From Coxiellaceae bacterium UBA6002 (lineage in GTDB: Bacteria > Pseudomonadota > Gammaproteobacteria > UBA6002): DNA of 28,199 nucleotides. The notes beneath the pieces were generated by a model, which saw only the letters and a list, made by a program, of their open reading frames with translations, made no database searches and was not told where the DNA came from. Both the position numbers and the translations under genes were made by a program. Where the stretch lies: the NCBI GenBank assembly GCA_002429595.1, contig DJAM01000053.1, forward strand, positions 1-28,199. Direction: 5' to 3'. Positions 1 to 8,403 of the stretch are shown one piece after another (position 1 is the first letter of the stretch; each line of letters starts with the position of its first letter).

Positions 1-91
1 TAATGTTTTTAAATGTTTAAAATTAATGCACTAGCAAAAACCGGGCTACAATTAGTAATAATAAAGTAAAAATAGCTGTGATCTGTTGCCT

Positions 92-1471
92 ATGAAAAAT
101 AATGACGGACGTGCAAAAAAAAATCAACAAACCAAAAAACATTTCATTTTGCAACAGCATATTATTAAGCTACTAGCCGAACATTCCTCTCTTGATGAGA
201 TATCTGAGACAATACTTGAAACAATTTGTAAATTTATTAATTTCTCTGAAGGAGAAGTTTGGAAGGTAGATCAAGTCAACCAAGTTTTGAGATGCGCTGC
301 TGTTTGGATAGGCCAAACAAAAAATCAAAGATTACAGAACTTTATGAGAATTACCCAAGATAGAACTTTTATAAAAGGAGTTGGAATGCCTGGACGCATT
401 TGGGCTGACCAAAAAGTACACTGGTCACCTGATGTTGTTTGCGACATGAATTTTCCTAGAGCTAAATTTGCAGAAATGGCGAACCTTCATGGTGGTTTTG
501 GGCTGCCAATTTTATTTAAAGAGGAGGTATTAGGTGTTTTATGTTTTTTCTCAAACAAAAAAGCGCAATACGATAAAGAGTTAATTGATTTTCTGCAAGG
601 TCTTAGCCAACAGCTGGGGATTTTCATTGAAAGAGAGCAAGCCCAGCTTGCGCTAAAGAAAATGGCTCGTCAAGCCGGCAGAGCTGAAATCACAGCAAGT
701 ATTTTACATAATGTTGGCAATTTATTGTCACCAATTACCACTGGTATTTCTTTTTTAAAAGAAAAAATTTATCACCAAAGTTTCGAGAACTTATATCAAA
801 TTGTCACGTTACTCAATGAAAATAAAAAACTCTTAGGTCCTTTCTTTTCGGAAGATGAGAAAGGAAAACACATTATTGAATATCTAACCTTATACGCCAA
901 ACAAAACGAGATTAAAAAAGAAGATTTAATTAGTGAGATTAATTCTTTAGCAAAAAATTTTTCGTTGGTTAGAACTTTTATAGATAAACAATTAACAGGC
1001 GAGAAAGCTCCAAGGATCACAGAGCCTACCAATATATCTGAGGTATTAAGTACGATATTAGCTATTTATAATGATAAAATTCAAAACCTTCAAATTAAAA
1101 CATTTACCAAAAATAAGGTAGCGACTCGCGTCAACACTGATAATTTTAAATTAGAAGAGATACTGGCGCATCTTGTGTTAAATGCCATTGAATCGCTAGC
1201 GAAAACGAACCAAACTGATAAATTTATTAAAATCACAGCAACGAAAGAACAAGAAATGTTAATCGTTAAAGTATGTGACAATGGCACTGGAATTTCATCT
1301 ACCAATATTAGTCATATCTTTGATTTTGGTTACACGACTAAGGGGATAAAATCTGGTTTTGGCTTGCAAGCAAGTCAAATAGCAGCGAAAGATTTAGGTG
1401 GCACATTAGAAGCTTTTAGCGAAGGCCTCAACGAAGGAGCAACTTTTACTTTAAAGGTTCCTCTTTTATAA
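92..1471 (+). CDS. GAF-domain sensor histidine kinase
   Basis: A soluble signalling kinase: an N-terminal GAF sensor (about residues 25-185) followed by a histidine kinase core. The H-box is of the variant type RAEITASILHNVGN, with the phospho-acceptor His near residue 206. The ATPase domain shows the N-box (HLVLNAIESL), the G1 box (CDNGTGI), the F-box-like GYTTK and the G2 box (GFGLQAS). No membrane segment is visible, so it should sense a cytoplasmic signal. A TTG six bases upstream gives two more residues; I prefer the ATG, though neither has a clear ribosome binding site. No response regulator is adjacent. The gene converges with the decayed kinase/cyclase locus downstream; related giant proteins often end in a GAF-kinase module like this one, so the two may belong to one signalling repertoire (inference). 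The partner is unknown. Confidence 0.88.
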   Translation: MKNNDGRAKKNQQTKKHFILQQHIIKLLAEHSSLDEISETILETICKFINFSEGEVWKVDQVNQVLRCAAVWIGQTKNQRLQNFMRITQDRTFIKGVGMPGRIWADQKVHWSPDVVCDMNFPRAKFAEMANLHGGFGLPILFKEEVLGVLCFFSNKKAQYDKELIDFLQGLSQQLGIFIEREQAQLALKKMARQAGRAEITASILHNVGNLLSPITTGISFLKEKIYHQSFENLYQIVTLLNENKKLLGPFFSEDEKGKHIIEYLTLYAKQNEIKKEDLISEINSLAKNFSLVRTFIDKQLTGEKAPRITEPTNISEVLSTILAIYNDKIQNLQIKTFTKNKVATRVNTDNFKLEEILAHLVLNAIESLAKTNQTDKFIKITATKEQEMLIVKVCDNGTGISSTNISHIFDFGYTTKGIKSGFGLQASQIAAKDLGGTLEAFSEGLNEGATFTLKVPLL

Positions 1472-1587
1472 TAAAAAGAAGCCAGGACAATGACTATCCT
1501 TACGTGATATTTAAAAACTAATAGCAAACTCAGCCATCATTTGTGCTGACAGAATTTCAAAGCATGATGCAACTAATTAATCCGTAG

Positions 1588-3741
1588 TTAAGAACTGACC
1601 CTAAATAAAGTAACAGGTTTTGTTTTACCTCTGACAGTTACTTCACCAACAGCCGTTAACTGAAAAGTCTTAGGGTTAAGATACTGTTTGGTCGTATCAC
1701 TAATTAATAAAGTTTCTCCATATTCTTTAGTTAAGTTTTGAATACGTGAAGCGACATTGACAGGGTCACCTAATACTGAACCCTCGATGCGATTTTTCTG
1801 ACCAATAATTCCCAACATAATAATTCCTGTATTAATTCCAATACCAATTTTTGTTGTTGGATAATGAGTCATTTCTTTATTAAATTTTTCTATACTTCTC
1901 AACATATCAAGCGCTGCTTTAACTGCATCATCCGCTCGTTCAAATAAAGCCATTATCGCATCACCGATAAATTTATCCACAAACCCATGATGTTTTTTAA
2001 TATCAGGCTCTAAGTAGCCAAAAAATTCATTAATGAACTGAAAAGTTTCAGCCGGCGTAATTTTTTCAGATAAGGTTGTAAAATTGCGAATATCACAAAA
2101 CAGTATACTCATTTCCCGCTCAAGGTGATCACCTAATTTTAATTCAGCCAAACTTGACTTGTTTAACAAACGTAAGAATTCATAAGGCACAAAACGTCCA
2201 ATTGCGGAATATAATTTGGCATTTTCTAACGAAATTGCACTTTGCCCTCCTAATAGCCGTAGGGTTTGCAACTGTTTTGGCGTAAAAGCATGAGGAGTCA
2301 AACGATTTTCTAAATATAAGTATCCTGAGGTGTTGCCATGTAATAATATAGGTACGCATAAAATAGATTTTGGTTTATTTGCTTCGATATACGGATCTTT
2401 TAAAAAAGGCTCCATTTGCGATTGATCGTTTATTAAATGGTTTTCGTTCGAATGCCAAACATAGTAAATAATAGTTTTAGGTAAGGCTTCATAGTCTGAT
2501 AATCGAATGCCTTCCAAATCTACATTAATAATATTATTCTTTTTAGAATTTGCCACTACAATTAATTCTTTTTCTTGCTCAAATAACAACGCACCTTTCT
2601 TGGCACCCGCATTTTCTAACGATAATTTTAATAATGTATTTAGTAATTTCCCTAACTCAATTTCACTGGAGATCGCCTGACTAGATTTCATGATAGTCGA
2701 GATGTCGAATGACATAGATGTCAAAGAGGTTGATCGTTCCAATGAGGCACTATCGGGCAAATCAAGGTGTGTAATAAACTCTCTGTACTTATTTGCAAGT
2801 AATTGACACTTATAAGTGGCTCCCCAACGTAGGAAGGCAAGATAAGCTCGTTTAATATAGGCTTCAGCAGAAGTAAATAACTTTAAGTCAAGGTACCATT
2901 GGGCTGCACTCTCACAGATGAGACCCACAAAATTGATATATCCATTTTGCTGAGCAACTTCCATAGCTTCTTCATAGAGCAAACCTGCTTTAGAAATATG
3001 ATTTTGAAGTCGTTCAATTACAGCAGATAACCATAAATACATAAATTCAAAATTGTCAGGGGAATAACTCGCCCATTTTTTAAATTTTCTCTGATACGAT
3101 AACAATGTTTTTAGATATTTTCTTTGGGATTTTTTTGTAGCATTTTCATAGGATCTACAAATCAACAGGCTTGACGCTAACCAACCTATCGAAGAATGTA
3201 TGATACCGCCTTTGATAGCTATTTTTATTTTTTGGAAAAAATCTGTATATTTTTGTGCATTTGGGTAATCATCGATCAAATAAGAAAACATGCTGTAGGT
3301 AGCAGACACAATAGCTTGCAAAGTTTTATTATCAAGTTCCATAACAGCATGCAGATTATCTTGCAAATCTTTAGCTGCCTCTGGACCGGCTTGGAGATAT
3401 TTGATTATGTTGCCCATAAATGAAAGAGCAAAATAATATGGCTTATTTTTTATAAGAGCAGAGAAGTCTATATATTGTTGCAATGATTTATAAAATGTAG
3501 TTAATTTTTTACCTGTATAAAAATAAACGAAATTAGCAAGTTGCGTGTAGCTCGCATATTCTATGTTTCCAATCTCTAAGCCAAGCTTATACCCTTGTTC
3601 AAGATAAGGAATAGCATTCAAAGCATGATGATGCCAAGTATCTAAAAAACTGCCGATCATAACGTTATTTCGACAAGAAACCTCCTTCGAGAAGCTTTTC
3701 GCTTCTAACTTTTCTGCCAATGCCACAAAGTCAAATCCCAA
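1588..3741 (-). CDS. TPR-GAF-nucleotide cyclase: 3' fragment of a decayed giant signalling protein
   Basis: C-terminal part of a multidomain signalling protein. Residues 1-340 are helical, TPR-like and match the segment that follows the ATPase in PknB/ATPase/GAF giant proteins (for example IPYLEQGYKLGLEIGNIEYA). Residues about 365-510 are a GAF domain. Residues 540-715 are a class III adenylate/guanylate cyclase catalytic domain with both metal aspartates in place (D550 in LFCDIRNFTTLSE and D594 in KFIGDAIMALF) and DPVNVASRIQ. The start given is a TTG, but the same frame stays open upstream to about 4068 with family-like sequence and no good start codon, so this is not a natural N-terminus. 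The cyclase domain itself looks intact. Whether the fragment is still translated is unknown. See the kinase fragment (4186-5355) and the junction (3742-4190). Confidence 0.75.
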   Translation of the reverse strand: MGFDFVALAEKLEAKSFSKEVSCRNNVMIGSFLDTWHHHALNAIPYLEQGYKLGLEIGNIEYASYTQLANFVYFYTGKKLTTFYKSLQQYIDFSALIKNKPYYFALSFMGNIIKYLQAGPEAAKDLQDNLHAVMELDNKTLQAIVSATYSMFSYLIDDYPNAQKYTDFFQKIKIAIKGGIIHSSIGWLASSLLICRSYENATKKSQRKYLKTLLSYQRKFKKWASYSPDNFEFMYLWLSAVIERLQNHISKAGLLYEEAMEVAQQNGYINFVGLICESAAQWYLDLKLFTSAEAYIKRAYLAFLRWGATYKCQLLANKYREFITHLDLPDSASLERSTSLTSMSFDISTIMKSSQAISSEIELGKLLNTLLKLSLENAGAKKGALLFEQEKELIVVANSKKNNIINVDLEGIRLSDYEALPKTIIYYVWHSNENHLINDQSQMEPFLKDPYIEANKPKSILCVPILLHGNTSGYLYLENRLTPHAFTPKQLQTLRLLGGQSAISLENAKLYSAIGRFVPYEFLRLLNKSSLAELKLGDHLEREMSILFCDIRNFTTLSEKITPAETFQFINEFFGYLEPDIKKHHGFVDKFIGDAIMALFERADDAVKAALDMLRSIEKFNKEMTHYPTTKIGIGINTGIIMLGIIGQKNRIEGSVLGDPVNVASRIQNLTKEYGETLLISDTTKQYLNPKTFQLTAVGEVTVRGKTKPVTLFRVSS

Positions 3742-4190
3742 CTTAAACTTATCAAATTGGGCTATAAGGATACTTGCAAAATTTAAATAGACATAAGATG
3801 TCTCATCTGTGTAGCCCTTAGTCAGACTTAACCTTACTAAGGTGCAAATAATGAGAGCTAGTAAATTAGAATTTGCGGTGAGAAAGCTTGAAGGAATAAT
3901 GCTAGTTAACAGCTTTGCAATAGAAATATCCTGCGCCGCTGAAACAGGAACAAGATTTTTTTCTAGATTATTAACTGCGCGCCTACCAATAAGGAAGTAT
4001 ACTCGTGTGGCCTCACAAAAAACATCAAAACGATTGACTTTTTTAGGGATTCTGAGCTTCAGTAGGATTCAAGGTTGGCACAAGAGAGGCTTGACCGGTA
4101 AGTAGGTCAACCTTTGGTATGATATCTATAATAACTTGGGCATTACTTCCCAATGCATTTTGAAGTTCTGTTTTAATTTGATCGATTACA
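3742..4190 (-). pseudogene. Broken junction of the giant kinase-ATPase-cyclase gene
   Basis: Reading the minus strand shows how the giant gene was broken. Just after the kinase fragment ends (LAEPKM, stop), a different frame continues the ATPase region from about 4188 to a stop at 4043-4045. It contains QVIIDIIPKVDLL and PTLNPTEAQN, which are the typical continuation in this family. This implies loss of one base (or gain of two) near the CCAAAAATG run. After PTEAQN the family's several-hundred-residue remainder of the ATPase is missing. The third frame, open from about 4068, resumes with NLEKNLVPVSAA and LLALIICTLVRLSL, the segment before the TPR-like part, and runs into the cyclase fragment. 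So there is one frameshift, a large internal deletion and a second frame change. A plus-strand open frame across this interval is an antisense shadow. Confidence 0.72.
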
Positions 4191-5355
4191 TTTTTGGTTC
4201 GGCCAAGACCTGCTTCATTAACTCCTGAAATGCATTTGCAAATGCACTATAAGGTGTTCTTTGGAGTTTATCAAATTTACCTTTTATAAAATAGCCACGT
4301 TGTCGAGTGATAGGTTTATGGATTTCATGAATTACAGATGTTTTACCGATCCCAGCATAACCGGCGATTAACATGAATTTGCTATTGCCATGACTTACTG
4401 AATTAAAATTTTCTAAGAGAGTTCTAACTTGTGATTCTCTACCATAAAGTTTGTGGGAAAACTGCAACTTGTCTTGAATATCATGTTGCCCTAGCTCAAA
4501 AAATTCAATTTTATAATATTTTTGCCACTCATCCGCACACCTTTTTAAATCAGATTTGAGACGAATGGTGTGAGCATACCTTTCTTCCGGCGACTTCGAT
4601 AAGAGTTTGTTGACTAAGTTTTCTAACATGAAGGGTACTGCTGGATTTACTGCTGAAATAGCAGGAGGAAGTTTAGCAATATGATTATACGCTAATTCCA
4701 GTGGATCTTCTTCTCGGAAAGGAAGTTCTCCTGTTAGCATTTCAAAAAAAGTGACTCCTAATGAATAAAAATCTGTTCGATAATCAATGGGACGATTCAT
4801 CCGTCCAGTTTGTTCTGGCGACATATAGGCTAATGTACCTTCTAATGTTCCTTCAAGTAGTTCTAAATTTGTTTGTTCTTCTCCTTCCTCTGTAACTTGT
4901 ATGGCCACACTCAAATCAATTAGTTTTATATTATAAGTCTTAGGGTCAATAATGATATTTGCGGGCTTAATGTCTTTGTGAATAATACGGTTTTGATGTA
5001 ATGCATCAAGCAAACCCACCAGTTGTAATGCTATAGGAAAAAATTGGTCTAAAGAAAGTGCTTGACCCTTTAAAAACAGATCTAATGGCTCACCTTCAAC
5101 ATCTTCTAATTCTAAAACAGGTACTAATTCAGATTGGATTAATTGGTAAGCTTGAATAATCTGAGGACTAGCAAGATGCGAAAGAAGATAATATTCGTGC
5201 TCTAAATTGGTAATTTCTCTAAGCGAGGGGCTATCACTGCGCGGTATTTTTAAAATAACATTTTTTTTATCAAATAAGCGTAAATACCTATCCATACGCT
5301 CATAACGACTGGTCATCAAGGTATCAAGAAATTTATAACCTGGTACTACTAGCAT
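4186..5355 (-). CDS. Ser/Thr protein kinase + truncated ATPase: 5' fragment of a decayed giant signalling protein
   Basis: N-terminal part of a PknB-type kinase fused to an AAA/STAND-like ATPase. The kinase domain (residues 1-275) shows VILK (K36), the catalytic loop HKDIKPANI (D128, N133), a DLS in place of DFG (D147) and SPEQTGRMNRPIDYRTDFYSLG. The glycine-rich loop is degenerate. The ATPase begins at about residue 300 (YGRE) with a Walker A GYAGIGKTS (332-340) and the typical KGKFDKLQRTPYSA. It stops at residue 389, soon after Walker A, so ATP-dependent oligomer functions must be lost. Full-length relatives continue through ATPase, TPR-like, GAF and an output domain; here those lie downstream as a separate fragment. 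The ATG start (5353-5355) fits the family N-terminus (VPGYKFL). The kinase domain could still be active if expressed; that is inference. Confidence 0.8.
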   Translation of the reverse strand: MLVVPGYKFLDTLMTSRYERMDRYLRLFDKKNVILKIPRSDSPSLREITNLEHEYYLLSHLASPQIIQAYQLIQSELVPVLELEDVEGEPLDLFLKGQALSLDQFFPIALQLVGLLDALHQNRIIHKDIKPANIIIDPKTYNIKLIDLSVAIQVTEEGEEQTNLELLEGTLEGTLAYMSPEQTGRMNRPIDYRTDFYSLGVTFFEMLTGELPFREEDPLELAYNHIAKLPPAISAVNPAVPFMLENLVNKLLSKSPEERYAHTIRLKSDLKRCADEWQKYYKIEFFELGQHDIQDKLQFSHKLYGRESQVRTLLENFNSVSHGNSKFMLIAGYAGIGKTSVIHEIHKPITRQRGYFIKGKFDKLQRTPYSAFANAFQELMKQVLAEPKM

Positions 5356-5908
5356 CTAATAACCTATAAGCTCTGACAATTTACTTTCAAGAATTCTTTC
5401 TAAAAAAGATTGATTAGCTCACCTACTTAAGTATAGAAGATGCATTGCTAGATTAGTGGCCAGCAATTTTATACTGGTAATAGATAATAGGTTGGGGAAA
5501 GTGTAATTTGAGCCGGCAAAAGGTCCTATCAAAAGAATAAATTTCATCTTTTCGTTAGAACTCATCAGTAATATTTCTCGGTATTTTTATTACCCTTATT
5601 CAATAACTTATATGAGTTATATTATCAAAATAAATTGCTATTGTTTCTCGCAAGTGGCAATCCCTTTTCGAATTTAGCAGGTTGCCTACCTAAGATAATG
5701 CAAAGAATAAGCATTTTCTTGGAACAAGGTGATGAGTCTTCTAAAATATTTGAAGCTGTGAATAAATTCCATTTAGTTTCAACAAAAACTCCTTATAACC
5801 CAACTATGTATAAGGGTACCATAACTTTTTGAACGCCCTGAGGCGACCAAAATATTTTTGAGTGAATATTCAATATTATAGTCTGCTTAATAATCCAACC
5901 TTTCAATA

Positions 5909-6094
5909 TTGAAAGCACTGGTATTTGTTCCCACGAATAAAATGTTAATGTCATTAGAAAATATTTGTAATAACGTGGAGCGCTATTCCAAGGAAGTGAT
6001 TGTGCACGATTATAATGACATCATTGATAAAATGATTGCAGAGCAAAAATCAGAAAGCGAACAAGAAACATTAGAACAATGTCTATTGATGTGA
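5909..6094 (+). CDS. Small hypothetical protein (doubtful)
   Basis: Possible 61-aa protein with a TTG start, acidic C-terminal half (EQKSESEQETLEQ) and no recognised domain. The case for it is a coding-like amino-acid mix and an adjacent terminator-like hairpin with five T residues right after its stop. The case against it is the absence of an ATG and of a clear ribosome binding site, and its place in a decayed region. It could equally be the 3' end of a lost gene. Confidence 0.25.
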   Translation: MKALVFVPTNKMLMSLENICNNVERYSKEVIVHDYNDIIDKMIAEQKSESEQETLEQCLLM

Positions 6095-6095
6095 T

Positions 6096-6141
6096 GATGT
6101 TTGGTAGTTGGAGTAATCTTCACATCCCCCAACATCTTTTT
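6096..6141 (+). terminator. Weak Rho-independent terminator candidate
   Basis: GATGTTTGG (6096-6104) can pair with CCCAACATC (6128-6136) with one mismatch, followed directly by TTTTT (6137-6141). The 23-nt loop is long, so the structure is only moderately convincing. Confidence 0.35.
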
Positions 6142-6214
6142 AAAGTAATAGAAACGGTTTCAAGTACACACATAGCTTTTGCTTTCAGGACAACCTGTAG
6201 ATTTCAAAGAATCC

Positions 6215-6243
6215 TTGACTAATTTATCAATCAGCAATAATCT
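6215..6243 (+). promoter_or_regulatory. Candidate sigma70 promoter of the 6280 gene
   Basis: TTGACT (6215-6220; five of six consensus -35 bases), a 17-base spacer, then TAATCT (6238-6243; weak -10). The -10 lies inside a palindrome (6234-6251), as expected for a repressor-controlled promoter. Confidence 0.35.
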
Positions 6244-6263
6244 ATTATTGCAAAACAATAATA
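6234..6263 (+). promoter_or_regulatory. Nested inverted repeats ahead of the 6280 gene (operator or leader hairpin)
   Basis: GCAATAAT (6234-6241) and ATTATTGC (6244-6251) form a perfect 8-bp inverted repeat around CT. The right arm can alternatively pair with CAATAATA (6256-6263) through TATTATTG (6243-6250) with a CAAAA loop. The second hairpin ends five bases before the ribosome binding site. It may be an operator, or two alternative RNA hairpins affecting translation. Confidence 0.4.
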
Positions 6264-6267
6264 ATAT

Positions 6268-6275
6268 AAAGGAGG
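6268..6275 (+). promoter_or_regulatory. Strong Shine-Dalgarno site
   Basis: AAAGGAGG four bases before the ATG at 6280. It is the strongest ribosome binding site on the plus strand of this window and fixes the start of the 220-aa protein. Confidence 0.75.
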
Positions 6276-6279
6276 TTCT

Positions 6280-6942
6280 ATGAAATTTTCTTTTTTTCAA
6301 AGATCTGGAAATTGGAGCAACACAATCCGCTTACTCTTCCTGCTACAATTTCTTGAAAAAGTAACAGCCGCCTATGACATAGTGTTCAACTATAATGGTT
6401 CTAATTATACTCTCTACTCAACCACACCCGAAGATCAAGAACAAAAATTATGGGCATTCAGATATTATTTTTATGATGATTTTTCCCGTGCCAGATGTGG
6501 CGCTGTCACCTGGATACACAATGCAACTTTAAATGCTCCGACGATATTGTGGAATGATACAGTCGTTTGTAGTAATAATCCTAAAACCGCAACTGTTCTT
6601 GAATTTGGTCGTGCTGTAAATAGCATGATTCAACAGTTGTTTGAAAACTGTACTATTGAGGCGATTAAAAAATGCGTGGCAGAGACTGAAACTTACGAGT
6701 GTCCTCCTCAGGAGAAACGTAACAACCCGGCATTAATTATAATGGCTTGCATTCTTGGAACTGCGGTTTTTGCAATACTGAGTTGGATAGTTATGCGCGC
6801 CATTAGGAATAATAAAATTTGTAGCTCAAGGTCGGAACAAGAATATTATCCTCTTTCCGAAAGAACTGGTGATGCTCTTACTTCTCCAACATCTAATACT
6901 GCACTAGTGACTGAAACAGGTTCTGGTATGAAATATACCTAA
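6280..6942 (+). CDS. Unrecognised single-pass membrane protein with a sequon-rich ectodomain
   Basis: 220 aa, no family recognised. Visible layout: a hydrophobic N-terminal segment (about residues 16-31, signal-peptide-like, ending VTAA); an ectodomain of about 118 residues with five cysteines (73, 97, 124, 132, 141); a single transmembrane helix (about 150-172) followed by basic residues, which predicts the C-terminus on the cytosolic side; and a Ser/Thr-rich tail of about 45 residues. The ectodomain has five N-x-S/T sequons (N39, N42, N81, N92, N123), and the tail contains YYPL (189-192), a YxxPhi pattern. This type I layout looks more like a eukaryotic membrane protein than a usual bacterial one. 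A host-membrane role is inference; an ordinary envelope protein is equally possible. Strong ribosome binding site, own promoter candidate and own terminator: a monocistronic unit. Confidence 0.7.
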   Translation: MKFSFFQRSGNWSNTIRLLFLLQFLEKVTAAYDIVFNYNGSNYTLYSTTPEDQEQKLWAFRYYFYDDFSRARCGAVTWIHNATLNAPTILWNDTVVCSNNPKTATVLEFGRAVNSMIQQLFENCTIEAIKKCVAETETYECPPQEKRNNPALIIMACILGTAVFAILSWIVMRAIRNNKICSSRSEQEYYPLSERTGDALTSPTSNTALVTETGSGMKYT

Positions 6943-6951
6943 ACGTATAAG

Positions 6952-6981
6952 TAAAGGGGTTAAGTACACATAACCCCTTTA
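6952..6981. terminator. Hairpin terminator after the 220-aa gene
   Basis: TAAAGGGGTTA (6952-6962) and TAACCCCTTTA (6971-6981) form a perfect 11-bp stem with an 8-nt loop, nine bases after the stop codon. The T-rich part is inside the stem rather than behind it, so termination strength is uncertain. Confidence 0.65.
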
Positions 6982-7056
6982 CATTCCAATATTACTAATT
7001 CGAGGTTTAGCTACACCCATTTTATGTCCAAACAGCATTATTTATGCTAATTTTTA

Positions 7057-7085
7057 TTGTAATTAAGTTAAAAACATACTAATAT
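7057..7085 (+). promoter_or_regulatory. Candidate promoter of the tandem paralogue pair
   Basis: TTGTAA (7057-7062), a 17-base spacer, TAATAT (7080-7085); each box matches four of six consensus bases. It lies about 30 bases before the ATG at 7117. Confidence 0.3.
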
Positions 7086-7116
7086 GTGAAAAATTTCCAA
7101 TTTTTCGAGAGAATTA

Positions 7117-8370
7117 ATGCTAGATAAATCCTCCACTGCATTTAAAAATGCTGAATCATTAAAAAACAAATATCTTTCAAATCCCTCACGCGCAGCTTTT
7201 AGAGAACTTGAAGAAGCTGCCAAAAATAATTATTGGGCAAAGCGATGGCTGGCGGATATTTATCAAAATAATCAACAACCTTGGTTTAATAACCTTAGTA
7301 CCACCCTGGCAGGTCGTAAACTTACCGCATACACGTTGTATCTTGATCTTACCAAGGACCCTGCACAAGATGTATATAGGTTAGAGACTGCTTTTATGGT
7401 TTATTATCAAGACTATATTGATATATATACACACTCTCTCAAGGATAAATATGCTGAATTCAAGGCTATTTTATATACGAGAGACGAGTGGTATGGTAAA
7501 CAGCATCAATATCATGAAGAGCATGCATTATTTTCTGCCTTTTGCCTCGCATTAAGTCAAGATATCGATGCAAATCAGGGCCTTTCGTATTTACAAACCA
7601 CAAGTAAACGGGCTGGCACTTCTGATGTTGATAAAAAAGCCAAATTCCATGCCAAAGTCTTGTTAGCTTTTACAGGAAATGATCGAACGGTATTGCAATT
7701 GCTTAGAAGACAATCTCCAAAAGAATTTTCAGAAGTAATTGAAACTGTACTGCGACTAGTGCTTAACTCCTTAGATCACGGCGGTAACACCCAAGAAAAC
7801 CAACAAATATTACAGCTAATAAGAGAACAAAATCCTGAAGAATATGAAAACGCAATTAATGCACTGCAAAAAGTGGACTGGTTAGCTCCCTTGATACAAA
7901 AATTTATTGCAAGAAAATCTCCAGATCCTATCAACCAATCTGTACCAAAAAATGTAATTGCGGCACCGCCATCACTGTATCCACAACTTGCACATCATCC
8001 ACAACAAATCACTAGTGAAGAAAAAAATACTGACGACTTCTTCAAAGATTTTAGTGCGATGATGCGATTATTAAGAACGAATGAAGAGCCAAAAATCCCA
8101 GCAGCTGCTAATCCATTTAGATCTGAACCACAATCAGCAGAGTACAAAGCAGGGGATGAAGATAAAGATTTAATTGAACTTATTGAACTACCACCCGAAA
8201 AAGCTATGACTCCGACACTTTCTGGAGCTTCTAATACAGCAAAGCAAGATCAAAAAGAAGATCACGATGCTGATGACAAAGATTTAATAGTATTTGAGGA
8301 GTATTCTTTTCCTGAAGTTCCGACTCAAGAGCCAAGTGTATCGATCAGTAGACACGGGATTAGTAATTAA
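7117..8370 (+). CDS. Unrecognised 417-aa protein, tandem paralogue copy 1
   Basis: No signal peptide, no membrane helix and no known family. It is mostly alpha-helical in character. The N-terminus (SRAAFRELEEAAKNNYWAKR, then WLADIY) resembles a single Sel1/TPR-like helical hairpin. A second conserved patch is FCLALSQDIDANQGLSYLQT. Residues about 270-417 are low-complexity and acidic, with the motif pair LIELIELPPEKA and LIVFEEYSFPEVP, a degenerate internal repeat, before a Ser-rich end (SVSISRHGISN). The next gene has exactly the same length and the same landmarks, so the pair arose by tandem duplication. An acidic, disordered C-terminus with a Glu-containing block is compatible with a type IV (Dot/Icm-like) secretion signal, but that is inference; no secretion genes are in the window. 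The start is supported by GAGAG upstream and the matching N-terminus of copy 2. Confidence 0.8.
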   Translation: MLDKSSTAFKNAESLKNKYLSNPSRAAFRELEEAAKNNYWAKRWLADIYQNNQQPWFNNLSTTLAGRKLTAYTLYLDLTKDPAQDVYRLETAFMVYYQDYIDIYTHSLKDKYAEFKAILYTRDEWYGKQHQYHEEHALFSAFCLALSQDIDANQGLSYLQTTSKRAGTSDVDKKAKFHAKVLLAFTGNDRTVLQLLRRQSPKEFSEVIETVLRLVLNSLDHGGNTQENQQILQLIREQNPEEYENAINALQKVDWLAPLIQKFIARKSPDPINQSVPKNVIAAPPSLYPQLAHHPQQITSEEKNTDDFFKDFSAMMRLLRTNEEPKIPAAANPFRSEPQSAEYKAGDEDKDLIELIELPPEKAMTPTLSGASNTAKQDQKEDHDADDKDLIVFEEYSFPEVPTQEPSVSISRHGISN

Positions 8371-8403
8371 ATATTTAAAATTTTCAACCATTGAGATAAT
8401 ACC

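Larger units (their letters stand above)
5356..6279. other. Gene-poor interval with two small unrecognised open frames
   Basis: No recognised gene lies in this 0.9 kb. A plus-strand frame is open from 5572 to 5832 with no ATG (only a TTG at 5635) and coding-like composition, for example LASGNPFSNLAGCLPKIMQ; it may be the remnant of a lost gene. A second frame runs from a TTG at 5909 to a stop at 6094 and is followed by a weak hairpin with a T-run (6096-6141). Neither matches a family I know. The right end of the interval carries the promoter-like elements and palindromes of the gene starting at 6280. No tRNA was seen. Confidence 0.5.

Noticed and set aside
3842..4105. Plus-strand 87-aa frame between the kinase and cyclase fragments
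   Set aside because: The opposite strand carries recognisable remnants of the giant protein in this stretch, so the plus-strand frame is a shadow.
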